DNA from: Xenorhabdus cabanillasii
GTDB lineage: Bacteria; Pseudomonadota; Gammaproteobacteria; Enterobacterales; Enterobacteriaceae
Assembly: GCF_003386665.1 (NCBI RefSeq)
Contig: NZ_QTUB01000001.1
Coordinates: 2,418,001-2,482,000, forward strand
DNA length: 64,000 bases
Direction of reading: 5' to 3'
Shown here: one piece after another, positions 41,333-49,300 of the stretch
Layout: the number at the start of each line of letters is the position of its first letter
How positions within the stretch are numbered: position 1 is the first letter of the stretch
Notes under the pieces: model-generated
The model's database searches: none
The model's input: only the letters and a program-made list of their open reading frames with translations
Told to the model about the DNA's origin: nothing
Program-made: the position numbers and the translations under genes

Positions 41333-42406
41333 TTATCTGCATTACTGTTACAATCGATAACACGATAACCTGATTCTCTGCCTGTTCTTATGAAATCGAA
41401 GATAATACTTTCTGAGCCTGAACGAATCACATTGCAACAACTTGCTTTGAATCATCCACATCGGGACATTCGTACGCGAGGAACGGGTTTGCTCATGCTT
41501 GCCAGAGGGATCAAGCCGTCCCAGATCACCGCTGAAATCGGATGCAGTCTCCGGGTTATCTATAATTGGGTTCACATGTGGCACAATTCAGGGATAGCGG
41601 GATTATTAGGTGGTCATGCCGGAGGCCGGTATCTCGCCATGACGCCTGACATGATTGCCACTGCGGTCGAAGCGGCCAGCGCAGAGTCCCTGACACTCGC
41701 CCGGATAGCTCAGTGCGTTGAGGCAAAGCATGGTGCCCTGCCTTGTACGCTTGAAACGCTGGCAAATACCCTGAAAAAGCAGGGGCTCACCTATAAACGA
41801 ACCCGACTGTCGCTTAAAAAAAGCGTAACGAAACGGAGTTTGCTAAAAAATCCGCCTTGCTGAATAAAATTAAGGCTGGAGCACAGTTAGGCCATTACCG
41901 TCTGCTCTATTTCGATGAGGCGGGTTTTGCCGCGTCTCCTCCGGTGCAATATGGATGGAGTCCACGGGGTAAGCCCCATAAAACTGAGCCTCGAGAGCAT
42001 GACAGACGGTCAGTTCTGGGGGCGTTAAATTACACGGATAACACGCTGTTTTACCAGACAACGTCAGGCAGTATCACGCGCGATGACGTGATTGATTTTT
42101 TAGAGCAGGTCGCCAAACAAGGGGACAACCGCCTGACATTTTTAGTGTTGGATAATGCGCGTATCCATCACGGGATCGAAGAACAAATCAGAAATGGCTG
42201 GTTACGAGAACACAACATGTTTTTATTCTATCTTCCCGCTTACAGCCCAGAGCTGAATTTGATTGAGATCGTCTGGAAACAGGCCAAATACCATTGGCGA
42301 CGTTTTATCACTTGGACTCAGAATACAATGGAGCATGAATTAAATACTTTATTGAAAGGTTATGGCGACCAATTTGCAATTAACTTTTCTTGAGTACTTA
42401 GTATAA
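41333..42406 (+). mobile_element. IS630-family insertion sequence
   Basis: The element carries a two-frame IS630 transposase and lies between the halves of the inclusion-protein gene. The bases ATCAG occur just before the left edge and just after the right edge, and TA is present at both, in line with the TA target of IS630/Tc1 elements. Exact ends are not resolved. Confidence 0.75.
41390..42393 (+). CDS. IS630-family transposase, probably made by -1 frameshifting
   Basis: The first frame (41390-41863) has the DNA-binding part (RITLQQLALNHPHRDIRTRG, GCSLRVIYNWVHMWHNSGIA). The second (to 42393) has the DDE domain: LLYFDEAGFAASP, LVLDNARIHHG, YLPAYSPELNLIEIVWKQAK. The frames meet at a run of seven A (about 41818-41824); a -1 slip there reads on as KKRNETEFAKKSALLNKIKA without a gap. 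IS630 elements often use this mechanism, so the ~333-aa fused enzyme may be functional. Confidence 0.85.
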
Positions 42407-42607
42407 TGATCAGTGACGTCAACCTTTATTATTGGACTTCCACTGTTTCAAAATTAAATGTTACTGAAACATATAAAGGAATATTGCAAATGTATAGAGG
42501 GGACTTATTCTTAGGATATGCATATTTTCAAAAATCAATGACCTTCTTAGTATAATTCTTAAAACTAATCAGTTTAGAATGTAGCTCATGTTTTAGTTAA
42601 TTATTCC

Positions 42608-42633
42608 AAGGCTGCGCATCGCGTGGCCTTTTT
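42608..42633 (+). terminator. Possible terminator after the inclusion-protein gene
   Basis: AAGGC and GCCTT enclose a GC-rich loop (tgcgcatcgcgtg), followed by TTT. It lies ~50 bp after the split gene and before the prophage segment. Confidence 0.5.
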
Positions 42634-42678
42634 CATATTTGCCACCGCAATCACCCTCAGTACATCCGTATCTTCTAT

Positions 42679-42699
42679 TGCGGCTGGCAACCTATTAAC
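42679..42699 (+). repeat. 21-bp direct repeat, left copy, bounding the Mod cassette
   Basis: TGCGGCTGGCAACCTATTAAC occurs here and again at 44803-44823 in the same orientation. Bases before both copies are also similar (ATCTTCTAT / ATCTTTT). Confidence 0.8.
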
Positions 42700-42712
42700 T
42701 CATGTGAGGTGA

Positions 42713-42901
42713 ATGATGGAAATCATTTTAATTATCAAAAAAGGTAATATTAGTGAAGAAATGGCGGCATTGGATATTGATTCGGGTGATGCCGCCATCA
42801 ATTTATTTATATCTAAAACTTATCTTTCTCTATCAAACCTAAAAGCAGAGCAAGATAAAGCATACAAAAAGTCTTTTGATATTATTCGCGGGATTTCCTA
42901 A
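42713..42901 (+). CDS. Small hypothetical protein (62 aa) in the Mod cassette
   Basis: The ATG pair follows GTGAGGTGA, a good ribosome site. The product is hydrophilic, with a short N-terminal beta segment (MMEIILIIKKGNI) and a helical C-terminus. I recognise no family. Its end overlaps the convergent 42882 gene by 20 bp. Confidence 0.45.
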   Translation: MMEIILIIKKGNISEEMAALDIDSGDAAINLFISKTYLSLSNLKAEQDKAYKKSFDIIRGIS

Positions 42902-43163
42902 GTGCGTTCTTCTGTTTCTGGGCTAATTTAACTAAGTCTAATGCGTCTTGATATGCTTTCATGACGGCGGGATCATGTTTTGCAGATGATTCGGGTAGGA
43001 ATTCGATCATGCCTTCTAGTTTTTTTATTATTAAATTAGAAGCCTTATTATCCCCATTCATGTAATCCATCAGGATTATTATTTCCTGCAAAAGAATATG
43101 TGAAATTAGCTCTGCCTTTAGTATCTTTTGATTGGTATTTAATTTCTCTTGTGTATCGGTCAT
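42882..43163 (-). CDS. Hypothetical helical protein (93 aa)
   Basis: The protein is almost entirely helical by appearance (KLNTNQKILKAELISHILLQ, IKKLEGMIEFLPES, YQDALDLVKLAQKQKNALRK). The divergent orientation to the Mod gene, ~120 bp apart, could fit a small regulator, but there is no visible DNA-binding motif. Unknown. Confidence 0.5.
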   Translation of the reverse strand: MTDTQEKLNTNQKILKAELISHILLQEIIILMDYMNGDNKASNLIIKKLEGMIEFLPESSAKHDPAVMKAYQDALDLVKLAQKQKNALRKSRE

Positions 43164-43285
43164 TTTTTATCCTTTTACGGAGGTAATCAGCCATCCCTCA
43201 TTGGTCGGTTAATATTTGGCTGATCTAACAACATACCTTAAGTATCTGCTTATTACTTTTAACCAACTCACAGGGTATTCCACTG

Positions 43286-44770
43286 ATGACAACTGACGAA
43301 ATCACTCTGGGCTACCCTGAGTCTAAGAGTACGGGTATTACTCAAAACAATATCGACCAACTTAAGCAACTTTTTCCTGAAGTATTTTCTGAAGGAAAAA
43401 TCAATTTTGATGCCTTAAAAGCGATGCTTGGTGACGCCGTTGATGACTCAGATGAGCGCTATAGCTTCACTTGGCCGGGTAAGACCCGTGCGCGTCAAAT
43501 TGCACAAACGCCATCAACAGGCGCATTGCGCCCTTGTAAAGAAGAAAGTGTAAATTGGGATACCACCGAAAACCTGTTTATTGAAGGCGATAATCTTGAA
43601 GTGCTTAAAATATTACAGAAGTCTTACCATAAAAAGATAAAAATGATTTATATCGACCCGCCTTACAATACGGGCAGGAATTTGGTTTATAACGATAATT
43701 TCCGTAGCAATGTAATGGGTTTTGCGGTCACTGATACTGCTGGCCGATATCATACCGATTGGCTGAATATGATGTATCCCCGATTGAAATTAGCCCGAAA
43801 TTTATTATCTGATGATGGAATGATCTTTATCTCTATTGATGAACATGAAGTGGTTAATTTGTCCAATTTGTGCAATGAAATATTTGGTGAAGATAATTTT
43901 GTTGAACGGTTTATCTGGCAGAACGGAAGAACCGCAACCGCCATGTTTACCCGGGAACACGAATATATTCTGGCCTATGCCAAAGAGATAACGCAATTAC
44001 CGCCTATTGTTTATCAGGGCGAGGATAGCGTAATTTCTGATCGCGCAATAAAAAGGGTCAGCGTTAAAAACCCGGCGTCAGAAATAACCTTTCCTGCCGG
44101 AATTAAGTTTTTAGGGGAAAATAAAACGTTTCCCCCTGTCTTTGGCGATAAAGAGGTCGTTGAAGTCACTGCCGGTGTATTTGAATGCAAGAATGGCGTC
44201 TTGGCCAACGAAGTCACGTTAAAAGCGGGCTGGACAATGAAGCGCCAAATCGAAAACTGGCTGTCAGGCAATGCGACGTTTGACTCCAAAGGACAGACGA
44301 TTGTTGAGTTCTTCTTCAAGCCGAATGGGGTTCTTCAGTATGTTAAAAAGCGGGGCACCGAACATCCCGGAACCATCATAACCGGTTTTACCACGAAGCA
44401 GGGAAGTCAGGAGGTGAAAGCCCTTCTTGGTTCCTCTGTTTTTGATTATCCAAAGCCGACAGGATTAATTGAACACTTAATGAAGATCACGGGTAGCGAA
44501 GATATCATTCTTGACTTTTTTGTCGGGAGTGGTTCTACAGGTCATGCGGTGTTAAAACAAAATAAGAAAGACGGCGGCAGAAGACAGTTTATATTGGTTC
44601 AATTGCCTGAGCCTGTTTCAAAACATGCGGGCGCAACAGCGTATTGTGCTCAGGAGTCAATACCCGAATTGATTTCCAGCATTTCCCTGAAAAGAATAAA
44701 AAAAGCCATTGCAGAAGAAGATAAAACGCAAGGCGTCAGGTTCTTCAGATTAGAACCAACAAAGCTTTGA
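43286..44770 (+). CDS. Orphan type III DNA methyltransferase (Mod), C-terminally short
   Basis: The 494-aa protein is a beta-class DNA methyltransferase of type III Mod type. DPPYNTGRNLVYNDNF (catalytic motif IV, residues ~130-145) precedes FVGSGSTGHAVLKQNK (motif I, SAM binding), with the N-terminal NLFIEGDNLEVLKILQ and MIFISIDEHEVVNL. It would methylate adenine in an asymmetric site chosen by the central region (~200-380). The protein ends at GVRFFRLEPTKL, where full Mod proteins usually run on for ~100 residues, so the end is probably lost. No res gene lies nearby, so it is either a relic or an orphan modification/regulatory enzyme. It lies in a phage-lysis neighbourhood between 21-bp repeats. 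Confidence 0.88.
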   Translation: MTTDEITLGYPESKSTGITQNNIDQLKQLFPEVFSEGKINFDALKAMLGDAVDDSDERYSFTWPGKTRARQIAQTPSTGALRPCKEESVNWDTTENLFIEGDNLEVLKILQKSYHKKIKMIYIDPPYNTGRNLVYNDNFRSNVMGFAVTDTAGRYHTDWLNMMYPRLKLARNLLSDDGMIFISIDEHEVVNLSNLCNEIFGEDNFVERFIWQNGRTATAMFTREHEYILAYAKEITQLPPIVYQGEDSVISDRAIKRVSVKNPASEITFPAGIKFLGENKTFPPVFGDKEVVEVTAGVFECKNGVLANEVTLKAGWTMKRQIENWLSGNATFDSKGQTIVEFFFKPNGVLQYVKKRGTEHPGTIITGFTTKQGSQEVKALLGSSVFDYPKPTGLIEHLMKITGSEDIILDFFVGSGSTGHAVLKQNKKDGGRRQFILVQLPEPVSKHAGATAYCAQESIPELISSISLKRIKKAIAEEDKTQGVRFFRLEPTKL

Positions 44771-44802
44771 ACCGTTCGGCCACTGGCGGCTAAACCATCT
44801 TT

Positions 44803-44823
44803 TGCGGCTGGCAACCTATTAAC
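44803..44823 (+). repeat. 21-bp direct repeat, right copy
   Basis: Exact second copy of the sequence at 42679-42699. It lies in the leader of the holin gene, which suggests that the Mod cassette was inserted into, or excised between, these leaders. Confidence 0.8.
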
Positions 44824-44886
44824 AACAACTCACCGGGGTAACCCTAGTTCACCCCACGGACGCCCATTGTTCTGATGGGGTGGATT

Positions 44887-45210
44887 ATGAAGATGAAAGA
44901 ACATCCTGATTTATGGGCTGAACTACTGAACGGCCTTAAAAACTCGTGGCCGCAGATATCCGGCTCTGGTTTAGCCATTGTCATTTGTTATGGACGTCTG
45001 GTGTATGACGGCGTAGACCGTAAAAACAAATGGATAGAAGGCGTGCTGTGCGGGGCGTTGTCATGGGGGATTTCGAGCGGGTTAGAACTGTTCGGTATCC
45101 CCAGTCATGCCGCCCCTTTTGTCGGTGGGCTGGTGGGCTTTATTGGCGTTGAGAAAATCCGCGAGTTTGCTATCCGCACTATCAATAAACGGCTGGGAGA
45201 TAAACAGTGA
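44887..45210 (+). CDS. Phage holin (lambda-like family)
   Basis: The ~107-aa protein resembles the lambda S/phage 21-like holin family: MKMKEHPDLWAELLNGLKNS, then three hydrophobic stretches (SGLAIVICYGRLVY, GVLCGALSWGISSGLELFG, APFVGGLVGFIGVEKI) and a charged tail NKRLGDKQ. It would form inner-membrane holes at lysis. The start at 44887 follows GGGGTGG; a start at 44875 is also possible, as in dual-start holins. Its stop overlaps the endolysin start (ATGA-type, 4 bp). Confidence 0.82.
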   Translation: MKMKEHPDLWAELLNGLKNSWPQISGSGLAIVICYGRLVYDGVDRKNKWIEGVLCGALSWGISSGLELFGIPSHAAPFVGGLVGFIGVEKIREFAIRTINKRLGDKQ

Positions 45211-45609
45211 CCAGAGGCATACGTAATAACAATCCGGGCAATATTGACTACAACTCAGCTAATCAGTGGCAGGGTCAACTACCCCATGACCCGAATATAG
45301 AAAAACGGTTCTGTCGTTTTGAGTCTGAAATCTATGGCATTCGGGCACTAATGAAGCTGTTGTCCAATTACCACAAGAACGGCTACCAGAGTGTGTACCG
45401 GACGATAGACCGCTGGGCGCCAAATGTGGAAAACAACACCTCAGCCTATATCAAGGGGGGTTGCCGGAGCACTGAACGTCGATCCGCATCAAGTGCTCGA
45501 TATCAATAAACCGACGCTGATTGCGCTGACTGAGTCCATTATCCAGCACGAGAACGGCAGACAACCTTATTCTGAGGCAACGTTTGAAAAAGCGTCTGAG
45601 TTGTTATGA
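45207..45609 (+). pseudogene. Phage endolysin/P5-type structural lysozyme, frameshifted at a G-run
   Basis: The first frame gives MTRGIRNNNPGNIDYNSANQ, FESEIYGIRALMKLLSNYHK, AYIKG; the second continues VAGALNVDPHQVLDINKPTL and IIQHENGRQPYSEATFEKAS. This is a complete ~133-aa muralytic protein of the type often called 'structural protein P5' in enterobacterial prophages. The frame breaks at six G (45455-45460); five G would restore it. It lies between holin and Rz, as expected for the lysis cassette. Confidence 0.85.
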
Positions 45610-46070
45610 GGTTTAACAGCCAATACTTCACCCTCGGTGCTTTTGCTGTTGTCGCTGGTCTGCTTTGGTTCTATTACAGTGAGTATCAGGAAAAGGCCAA
45701 AGATTATGGTGACCTGAACGATAAGTATCTAAAGCAGGTTATCGCTATAAATCAGCAGCAAGAACGCATTCAGAAACTTACCGAACTGGACAAGACCCAT
45801 ACACAGGAACTCGCCAATGCCAAGACTGAAATCGATACTCTTCGGGCTGATGTTGCCGCTGGCCGTTGTAAGCTGCGCATTAAGGCAACCTGCCCCGTGC
45901 ATGAGTCCACTATCTCCTCCAGCTTGGGCGATGGAATCCCCGTCGAACTCACTGGAGAAACTGGATCAACTGTTCTCGATATCCGGGAAGGCATCATCAA
46001 CGACCAGGCAAAACTAAGGTATTTGCAGGATTATGTGAAGACTGAATATAGGGGAAACTATGGAAAATAA
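45606..46070 (+). CDS. Phage Rz-like inner-membrane spanin
   Basis: The 154-aa protein has an N-terminal membrane anchor (YFTLGAFAVVAGLLWFYYSE) and a long periplasmic coiled coil (YGDLNDKYLKQVIAINQQQE, LTELDKTHTQELANAKTEID). These are the marks of an i-spanin, which with Rz1 fuses inner and outer membranes at the last step of lysis. It overlaps the endolysin end by 4 bp and holds an Rz1 gene in another frame. Confidence 0.88.
   Translation: MRFNSQYFTLGAFAVVAGLLWFYYSEYQEKAKDYGDLNDKYLKQVIAINQQQERIQKLTELDKTHTQELANAKTEIDTLRADVAAGRCKLRIKATCPVHESTISSSLGDGIPVELTGETGSTVLDIREGIINDQAKLRYLQDYVKTEYRGNYGK
45817..46017 (+). CDS. Phage Rz1-like outer-membrane lipoprotein (embedded in Rz)
   Basis: In the +1 frame inside Rz, the 66-aa product MPRLKSILFGLMLPLAVVSC has a basic start, hydrophobic core and lipobox ending at Cys20, then a Pro-rich segment (RQPAPCMSPLSPPAWAM). 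This is the classic o-spanin layout. Wholly nested genes of this kind are usual for Rz/Rz1 pairs. The C-terminal half is longer than in lambda Rz1. Confidence 0.8.
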   Translation: MPRLKSILFGLMLPLAVVSCALRQPAPCMSPLSPPAWAMESPSNSLEKLDQLFSISGKASSTTRQN

Positions 46071-46144
46071 ATTTTAACATAAGTAATGTTTATATTAATA
46101 GGTATCATAAATTCTCTTTTAACAACATGAGAAGGTATATACCT

Positions 46145-46450
46145 ATGACAGTAACAATTTGGAATTGGCAGAATGAAGAAGGAACTTCAGAGTTAGAATG
46201 CCCTTGTGGGTCGTGGAAAGAGCATTGGAAACGGTTTTCCGAAGAAGATTGGCCTCAACAATGTGCAGTATATGAATGTAATAGCCCTCCAGAAGTTGGG
46301 GCGCACATTATCAATGATGACGGGGATAGGATAATAGTGCCAATGTGTAATTCATGTAATGGCAGGGGAGCAGGTGATTTTAGGTTTAGTTTAAAAGATA
46401 TGAGAAATCCTGTCTCATCTGAAGCATCGGACTTGTGTGGTCAGGACTGA
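46145..46450 (+). CDS. Hypothetical Cys-rich protein (101 aa)
   Basis: I use the ATG at 46145, eight bases after GAGAAGG. The product has paired cysteines (LECPCGSWKEHW ... CAVYECNSPPEVGAHIINDD ... VPMCNSCNGRG), which look like a treble-clef/HNH-like zinc site with His in GAHI. I know this pattern from uncharacterised bacterial proteins but cannot give a function. It lies between the lysis genes and terminase relics and ends at a terminator, so it may be a prophage moron. Confidence 0.6.
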   Translation: MTVTIWNWQNEEGTSELECPCGSWKEHWKRFSEEDWPQQCAVYECNSPPEVGAHIINDDGDRIIVPMCNSCNGRGAGDFRFSLKDMRNPVSSEASDLCGQD

Positions 46451-46468
46451 GTCACATTAATATAGCAG

Positions 46469-46490
46469 GGTCGCAAGTGCGACCTTTTTT
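46469..46490 (+). terminator. Rho-independent terminator
   Basis: GGTCGC-aagt-GCGACC followed by six T, ~20 bp after the Cys-rich gene. Confidence 0.85.
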
Positions 46491-46574
46491 ATTTCTTTAC
46501 CCATTCCCCTGAGTGGTTAAAGCAATAACCCTGCCATCACATCCGTGGTGGCATTTTCTTTTAAGGAATAAGCA

Positions 46575-46691
46575 ATGGCTAAACCGGACTGGGGAGCATT
46601 ACAGTACCAGTTCCTCGTGAATCACCGGACTGGGCCGGGAAATGCATCCACGTATTTGATAGTAAAGTCTGGGAATGCATTAACGAACTGA
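46575..46691 (+). pseudogene. Phage terminase small subunit, N-terminal fragment
   Basis: The frame starts MAKPDWGALQYQFLVNH, matching the start of a common terminase small-subunit family (MAKPDWgeLq.rfl..h). After residue 17 it becomes unrelated text and stops. The break coincides with the 3' end of the minus-strand septoil-knot-like gene at 46622, marking a recombination joint. Confidence 0.65.
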
Positions 46692-46927
46692 ATTTTGTAA
46701 TCAGGTGATGCAGTCACCATCCGCCATTTACCCGGAGAATTTGCAGAACTGGTGACGACTTTGACTTTTAGATCGGGTGATGAGTTAACAACCTTTACCT
46801 TATAGTCTGCACCAGAATTAACGACTTTGATATTTCCGTAAATCTTAGCAACATCAACTTTGGTTTTAGCGTAAGCGCCAAACGGAAGTAGTAATGCGGC
46901 GACTAACAGGACGGCTAATTTTTTCAT
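46622..46927 (-). CDS. Exported repeat protein resembling the 7(1) septoil-knot domain
   Basis: The start at 46927 gives a 101-aa protein with a clear signal peptide (MKKLAVLLVAALLLPFGAYA, cleaved after AYA). The mature part consists of ~11-residue beta repeats: IYGNIKVVNSGA, DYKVKVVNSSP, DLKVKVVTSSA, GKWRMVTASP, DYKIQFVNAFP, DFTIKYVDAFPG. This spacing, with the single GKW repeat in the middle, is that of the DUF6150/Septknot family (typical repeat DLKVYFVDYESQA), predicted to fold as a 7(1)-knotted protein. Function unknown; probably periplasmic. A longer start at 46948 would spoil the signal peptide. It interrupts phage terminase DNA. Confidence 0.7.
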   Translation of the reverse strand: MKKLAVLLVAALLLPFGAYAKTKVDVAKIYGNIKVVNSGADYKVKVVNSSPDLKVKVVTSSANSPGKWRMVTASPDYKIQFVNAFPDFTIKYVDAFPGPVR

Positions 46928-47009
46928 GTGAACTCCTGTGCATGGCAAATGCGTTATTTCGATAATAGGTCTGTTTAATTCAGTCTATCTGATATGTTGG
47001 AGAGTACAA

Positions 47010-47669
47010 ATGGCGACACTGAATGATCTCACCAACCAATTGGCAAAAATACGAAAGCAAATCCCCTTTGCAACAGCTCAAGCGCTTACCAAAGTCGTAC
47101 ATAAGATAGAAAAAGCCCAGAAAGTGGCATTCGAGCGCAGGCTGGAAAGCCCGACGCCATTCACTGTTAAGGCAGTAAGAAGCAAAGGGGCGCGTAAGGA
47201 TGATCTGACTGCGAAAGTGTTTGTATTGCCAACCGCGGCCAGTTATCTGGAGCCGTTTGAAGTCGGTGGCGTTCATAAACTGAATGGAGTCGCTTTACTT
47301 AACCCCAAGAACGTCAAACTGAATAAATATGGCAACTTACCTCGCAACAAACTGAGTCAGTTGAAAGGCAAAGAGGATACGTTCATCGGCGAACTTTCAA
47401 CACGATACGGGGATAACGTTAACGGTGTGTGGCAACGGAAGAAAGCCAAGAAGGTGAAAAAGAACAAGAAGCGGTTAAAGCGCTCACCTAATGGAACACG
47501 CAGACCGAGAGAAAAGCAGAGGCCACCTAAGCTGCTTATTCGGTTCGGTGATGCACTGCCTGTCGAGCCTGTTCTCGGTTATCAGGAACGGGCACAACAA
47601 ATGGCGCAGGCACTAATGCCACAGGAAATCAGCAGAGCGCTGGATGAAGCGATAAGGACGGCTAAATAA
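47010..47669 (+). CDS. Prophage virion protein, probable tail/neck component (219 aa)
   Basis: The ATG at 47010 follows TTGGAGAG. The protein starts MATLNDLTNQLAKIRKQIPF and has a helical N-terminal region (ATAQALTKVVHKIEKAQKVA), a middle beta part and a strongly basic segment (KKAKKVKKNKKRLKRSPNGT). Such proteins lie among head-tail joining or minor tail genes of enterobacterial prophages, where I have seen similar N-termini. The exact role is inferred. Lone among truncated neighbours. Confidence 0.55.
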   Translation: MATLNDLTNQLAKIRKQIPFATAQALTKVVHKIEKAQKVAFERRLESPTPFTVKAVRSKGARKDDLTAKVFVLPTAASYLEPFEVGGVHKLNGVALLNPKNVKLNKYGNLPRNKLSQLKGKEDTFIGELSTRYGDNVNGVWQRKKAKKVKKNKKRLKRSPNGTRRPREKQRPPKLLIRFGDALPVEPVLGYQERAQQMAQALMPQEISRALDEAIRTAK

Positions 47670-47832
47670 GACATGAACAAGGTGACTCAACATCACAATG
47701 TAACGTGATAGTAACGCATGATTATTTGGGGGTCCTTCTTAAGCGATTGATATTTCAGGGCATTGCGCGCCGCGATATTTCACTAGCTATGAACTTTTGA
47801 AATTTGGGTAACAGGTAACACCGGGGTAACAG

Positions 47833-48066
47833 ATGAACCAGTCAGAATTTGCCAAATTGCACGGGGTCAGCCGCAAGACCGTCACTCAGTGGAAAGCCCG
47901 TGGCTGGCTGGTTACAGACGGTGATGATATCAATGTTGAGGCATCAAACGCCAATATTGAACGTTACCGGAAAAGTGTTACCCGAAGCGAGAAAAAACCC
48001 AAAGGTAACAGTCAGGGTAACAAATCAGGTAACACTTCTGTCGCTGCTGACCTGGCACGAGTATGA
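47833..48066 (+). CDS. Phage terminase small subunit (Nu1-like), truncated
   Basis: The 77 residues begin MNQSEFAKLHGVSRKTVTQW with a MerR-like winged helix (VSRKTVTQWKARGWLV), as in Nu1-type terminase small subunits that bind cos/pac. The protein ends after SVAADLARV, shorter than the usual ~180 aa, and the ISAs1 element begins 30 bp later. Text in another frame (HEYDLKSGQVLPS) just before the IS shows extra damage. The large subunit is not present. Confidence 0.7.
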   Translation: MNQSEFAKLHGVSRKTVTQWKARGWLVTDGDDINVEASNANIERYRKSVTRSEKKPKGNSQGNKSGNTSVAADLARV

Positions 48067-48095
48067 CCTGAAATCCGGTCAGGTGTTACCGTCAA

Positions 48096-49300
48096 GGCAA
48101 TCGCATCTAAATTTGATGCGCTTTGCCCAGTACCGTAAGCAGATATTTGTCATCCCAACCCGCCCGTTTCCGGCGTACTTTAATTCCCGCTTTTGTGGGA
48201 GCCAGGCGCAGTAAATTCAACGCAATTTTATTGAGCAATGCCATATTAGCGGCTGCATTGTCTTCCCGCATCCGCTGTTGATCTTCATTAAATGCAATAT
48301 CCAGACACCAATGGAGTTGTGTTTCTCTTTGCCAGTGACTGCGGATCGCTGTCGCTGCCCGTTGAGCCTCTGTCGGGGGTAAAGTGCTGATAAAATAACA
48401 GCTCTCCCGGCTCACCTAGTTTCCTGCATGGCGTTCGCGGAGCACCCGTATTATGCTGTGTAAACCACGCCAGCCCGCCTTTTCCGGCAACCAATCAACA
48501 TTGGCTATTTGTACTGTGCGTCGCTCAATGCGGCAATGTCCGGCATCCACGTCTTCATATTCGCTCAGGGGTTCCGGTTGGGATGAGACATAATCGAAAT
48601 AATGGCTGACATCATCATACAGGTGGGGATGATTTTTTTTCAGGCTCAGAACATAATCCGCGCCCGCTTCATGTAACTGATTAGCAATCGCTTTCTGGCA
48701 GCCCATGGCATCGATAGTCACCAGACTTCCGAACAAAACCAGTCGTCGGAGTAACTCAGGAATAGCGGTGATTTCATTGGATTTACTGTCCACTTTCATT
48801 TGTCCCAGAACTAAGCGATTGGTACAGGCAAAAGCGCTGACCAGATGGATTGCCGCCTTGCCGTTGGCTTTATCGAGTGAACGGCGCAGGGTTTTGCCAT
48901 CAATAGCGATAATATCCCGGTCTATTGCTTGTGCCGGCGTAGATATCCAGGCTGTGAAACCGTCGGCAAAAGCCTGAGCATCCAGTGCAGCAAAGACACG
49001 ACCAAAGGTATCGTGAGAGGGAATGCCATTAGTGAGATCAAGCAATTGGGTAAAAAAATCCTGTTTAGACTCGCCAAATTCTTCGATTTCGACCCAACCT
49101 TCAGCGCCACAAATCACAGCGCATATGGCGATAGTCAGGATATTTTCCAAACTATGCAGCTGAGTTTGTTGAACACGAGGATCTTCAAGTGAGGCAAAAT
49201 GCTGTAACAAAGGGCTGACAGAGGACATAAGGAATAGGCTTTAAAGCCGTATGACGACATGAAATTAAATCATTGTCAATGAATTTTAGATGCGATTGCC
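48096..49300 (-). mobile_element. ISAs1-family (H-repeat-like) insertion sequence
   Basis: The ends are inverted: GGCAATCGCATCTAAA on the left and TTTAGATGCGATTGCC on the right. The element is ~1.2 kb with one transposase gene. It cuts into terminase DNA. Confidence 0.88.
48107..49228 (-). pseudogene. ISAs1-family transposase with in-frame TAG
   Basis: The main part (49228-48419) starts MSSVSPLLQHFASLEDPRVQ and has IDGKTLRRSLDKANGKAAIH, VTIDAMGCQKAIANQLHEAG. A TAG at 48418-48416 follows RERHAGN, then the same frame continues VSRESCYFISTLPPTEAQRA, RSHWQRETQLHWCLDIAFNE and the family C-terminus. The stop splits off the last ~100 residues, which carry the catalytic Glu region, so it is probably dead unless suppressed. 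Confidence 0.88.

Larger units (their letters stand above)
40960..42555 (+). pseudogene. AidA/PixA-like inclusion-body protein gene split by IS630
   Basis: The 5' part (40960-41330) encodes MADINLSIALDLKSIETVYN, KYVHVLALNGASFKD, then a beta-rich segment to GKLI. The 3' part in the same sense resumes after the IS at about 42407 with ISDVNLYYWTSTVSKLNVTE, GILQMYRGDLFLGYAYFQ, ending at 42555. Joined, they give a ~170-aa protein resembling the AidA/PixA inclusion-body family of Xenorhabdus and Photorhabdus (start DI.L.ID..si...y; C-term ..y.f.i.d..g...Gy..f). Such proteins form cytoplasmic crystals in Xenorhabdus. Family call is from motif memory and moderate; the interruption is clear. Confidence 0.6.

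Noticed and set aside
43286..44770. A complete type III restriction-modification defence system
   Set aside because: Only a Mod gene is present, with a short C-terminus; no Res helicase-nuclease lies before or after it, so restriction is not supported.
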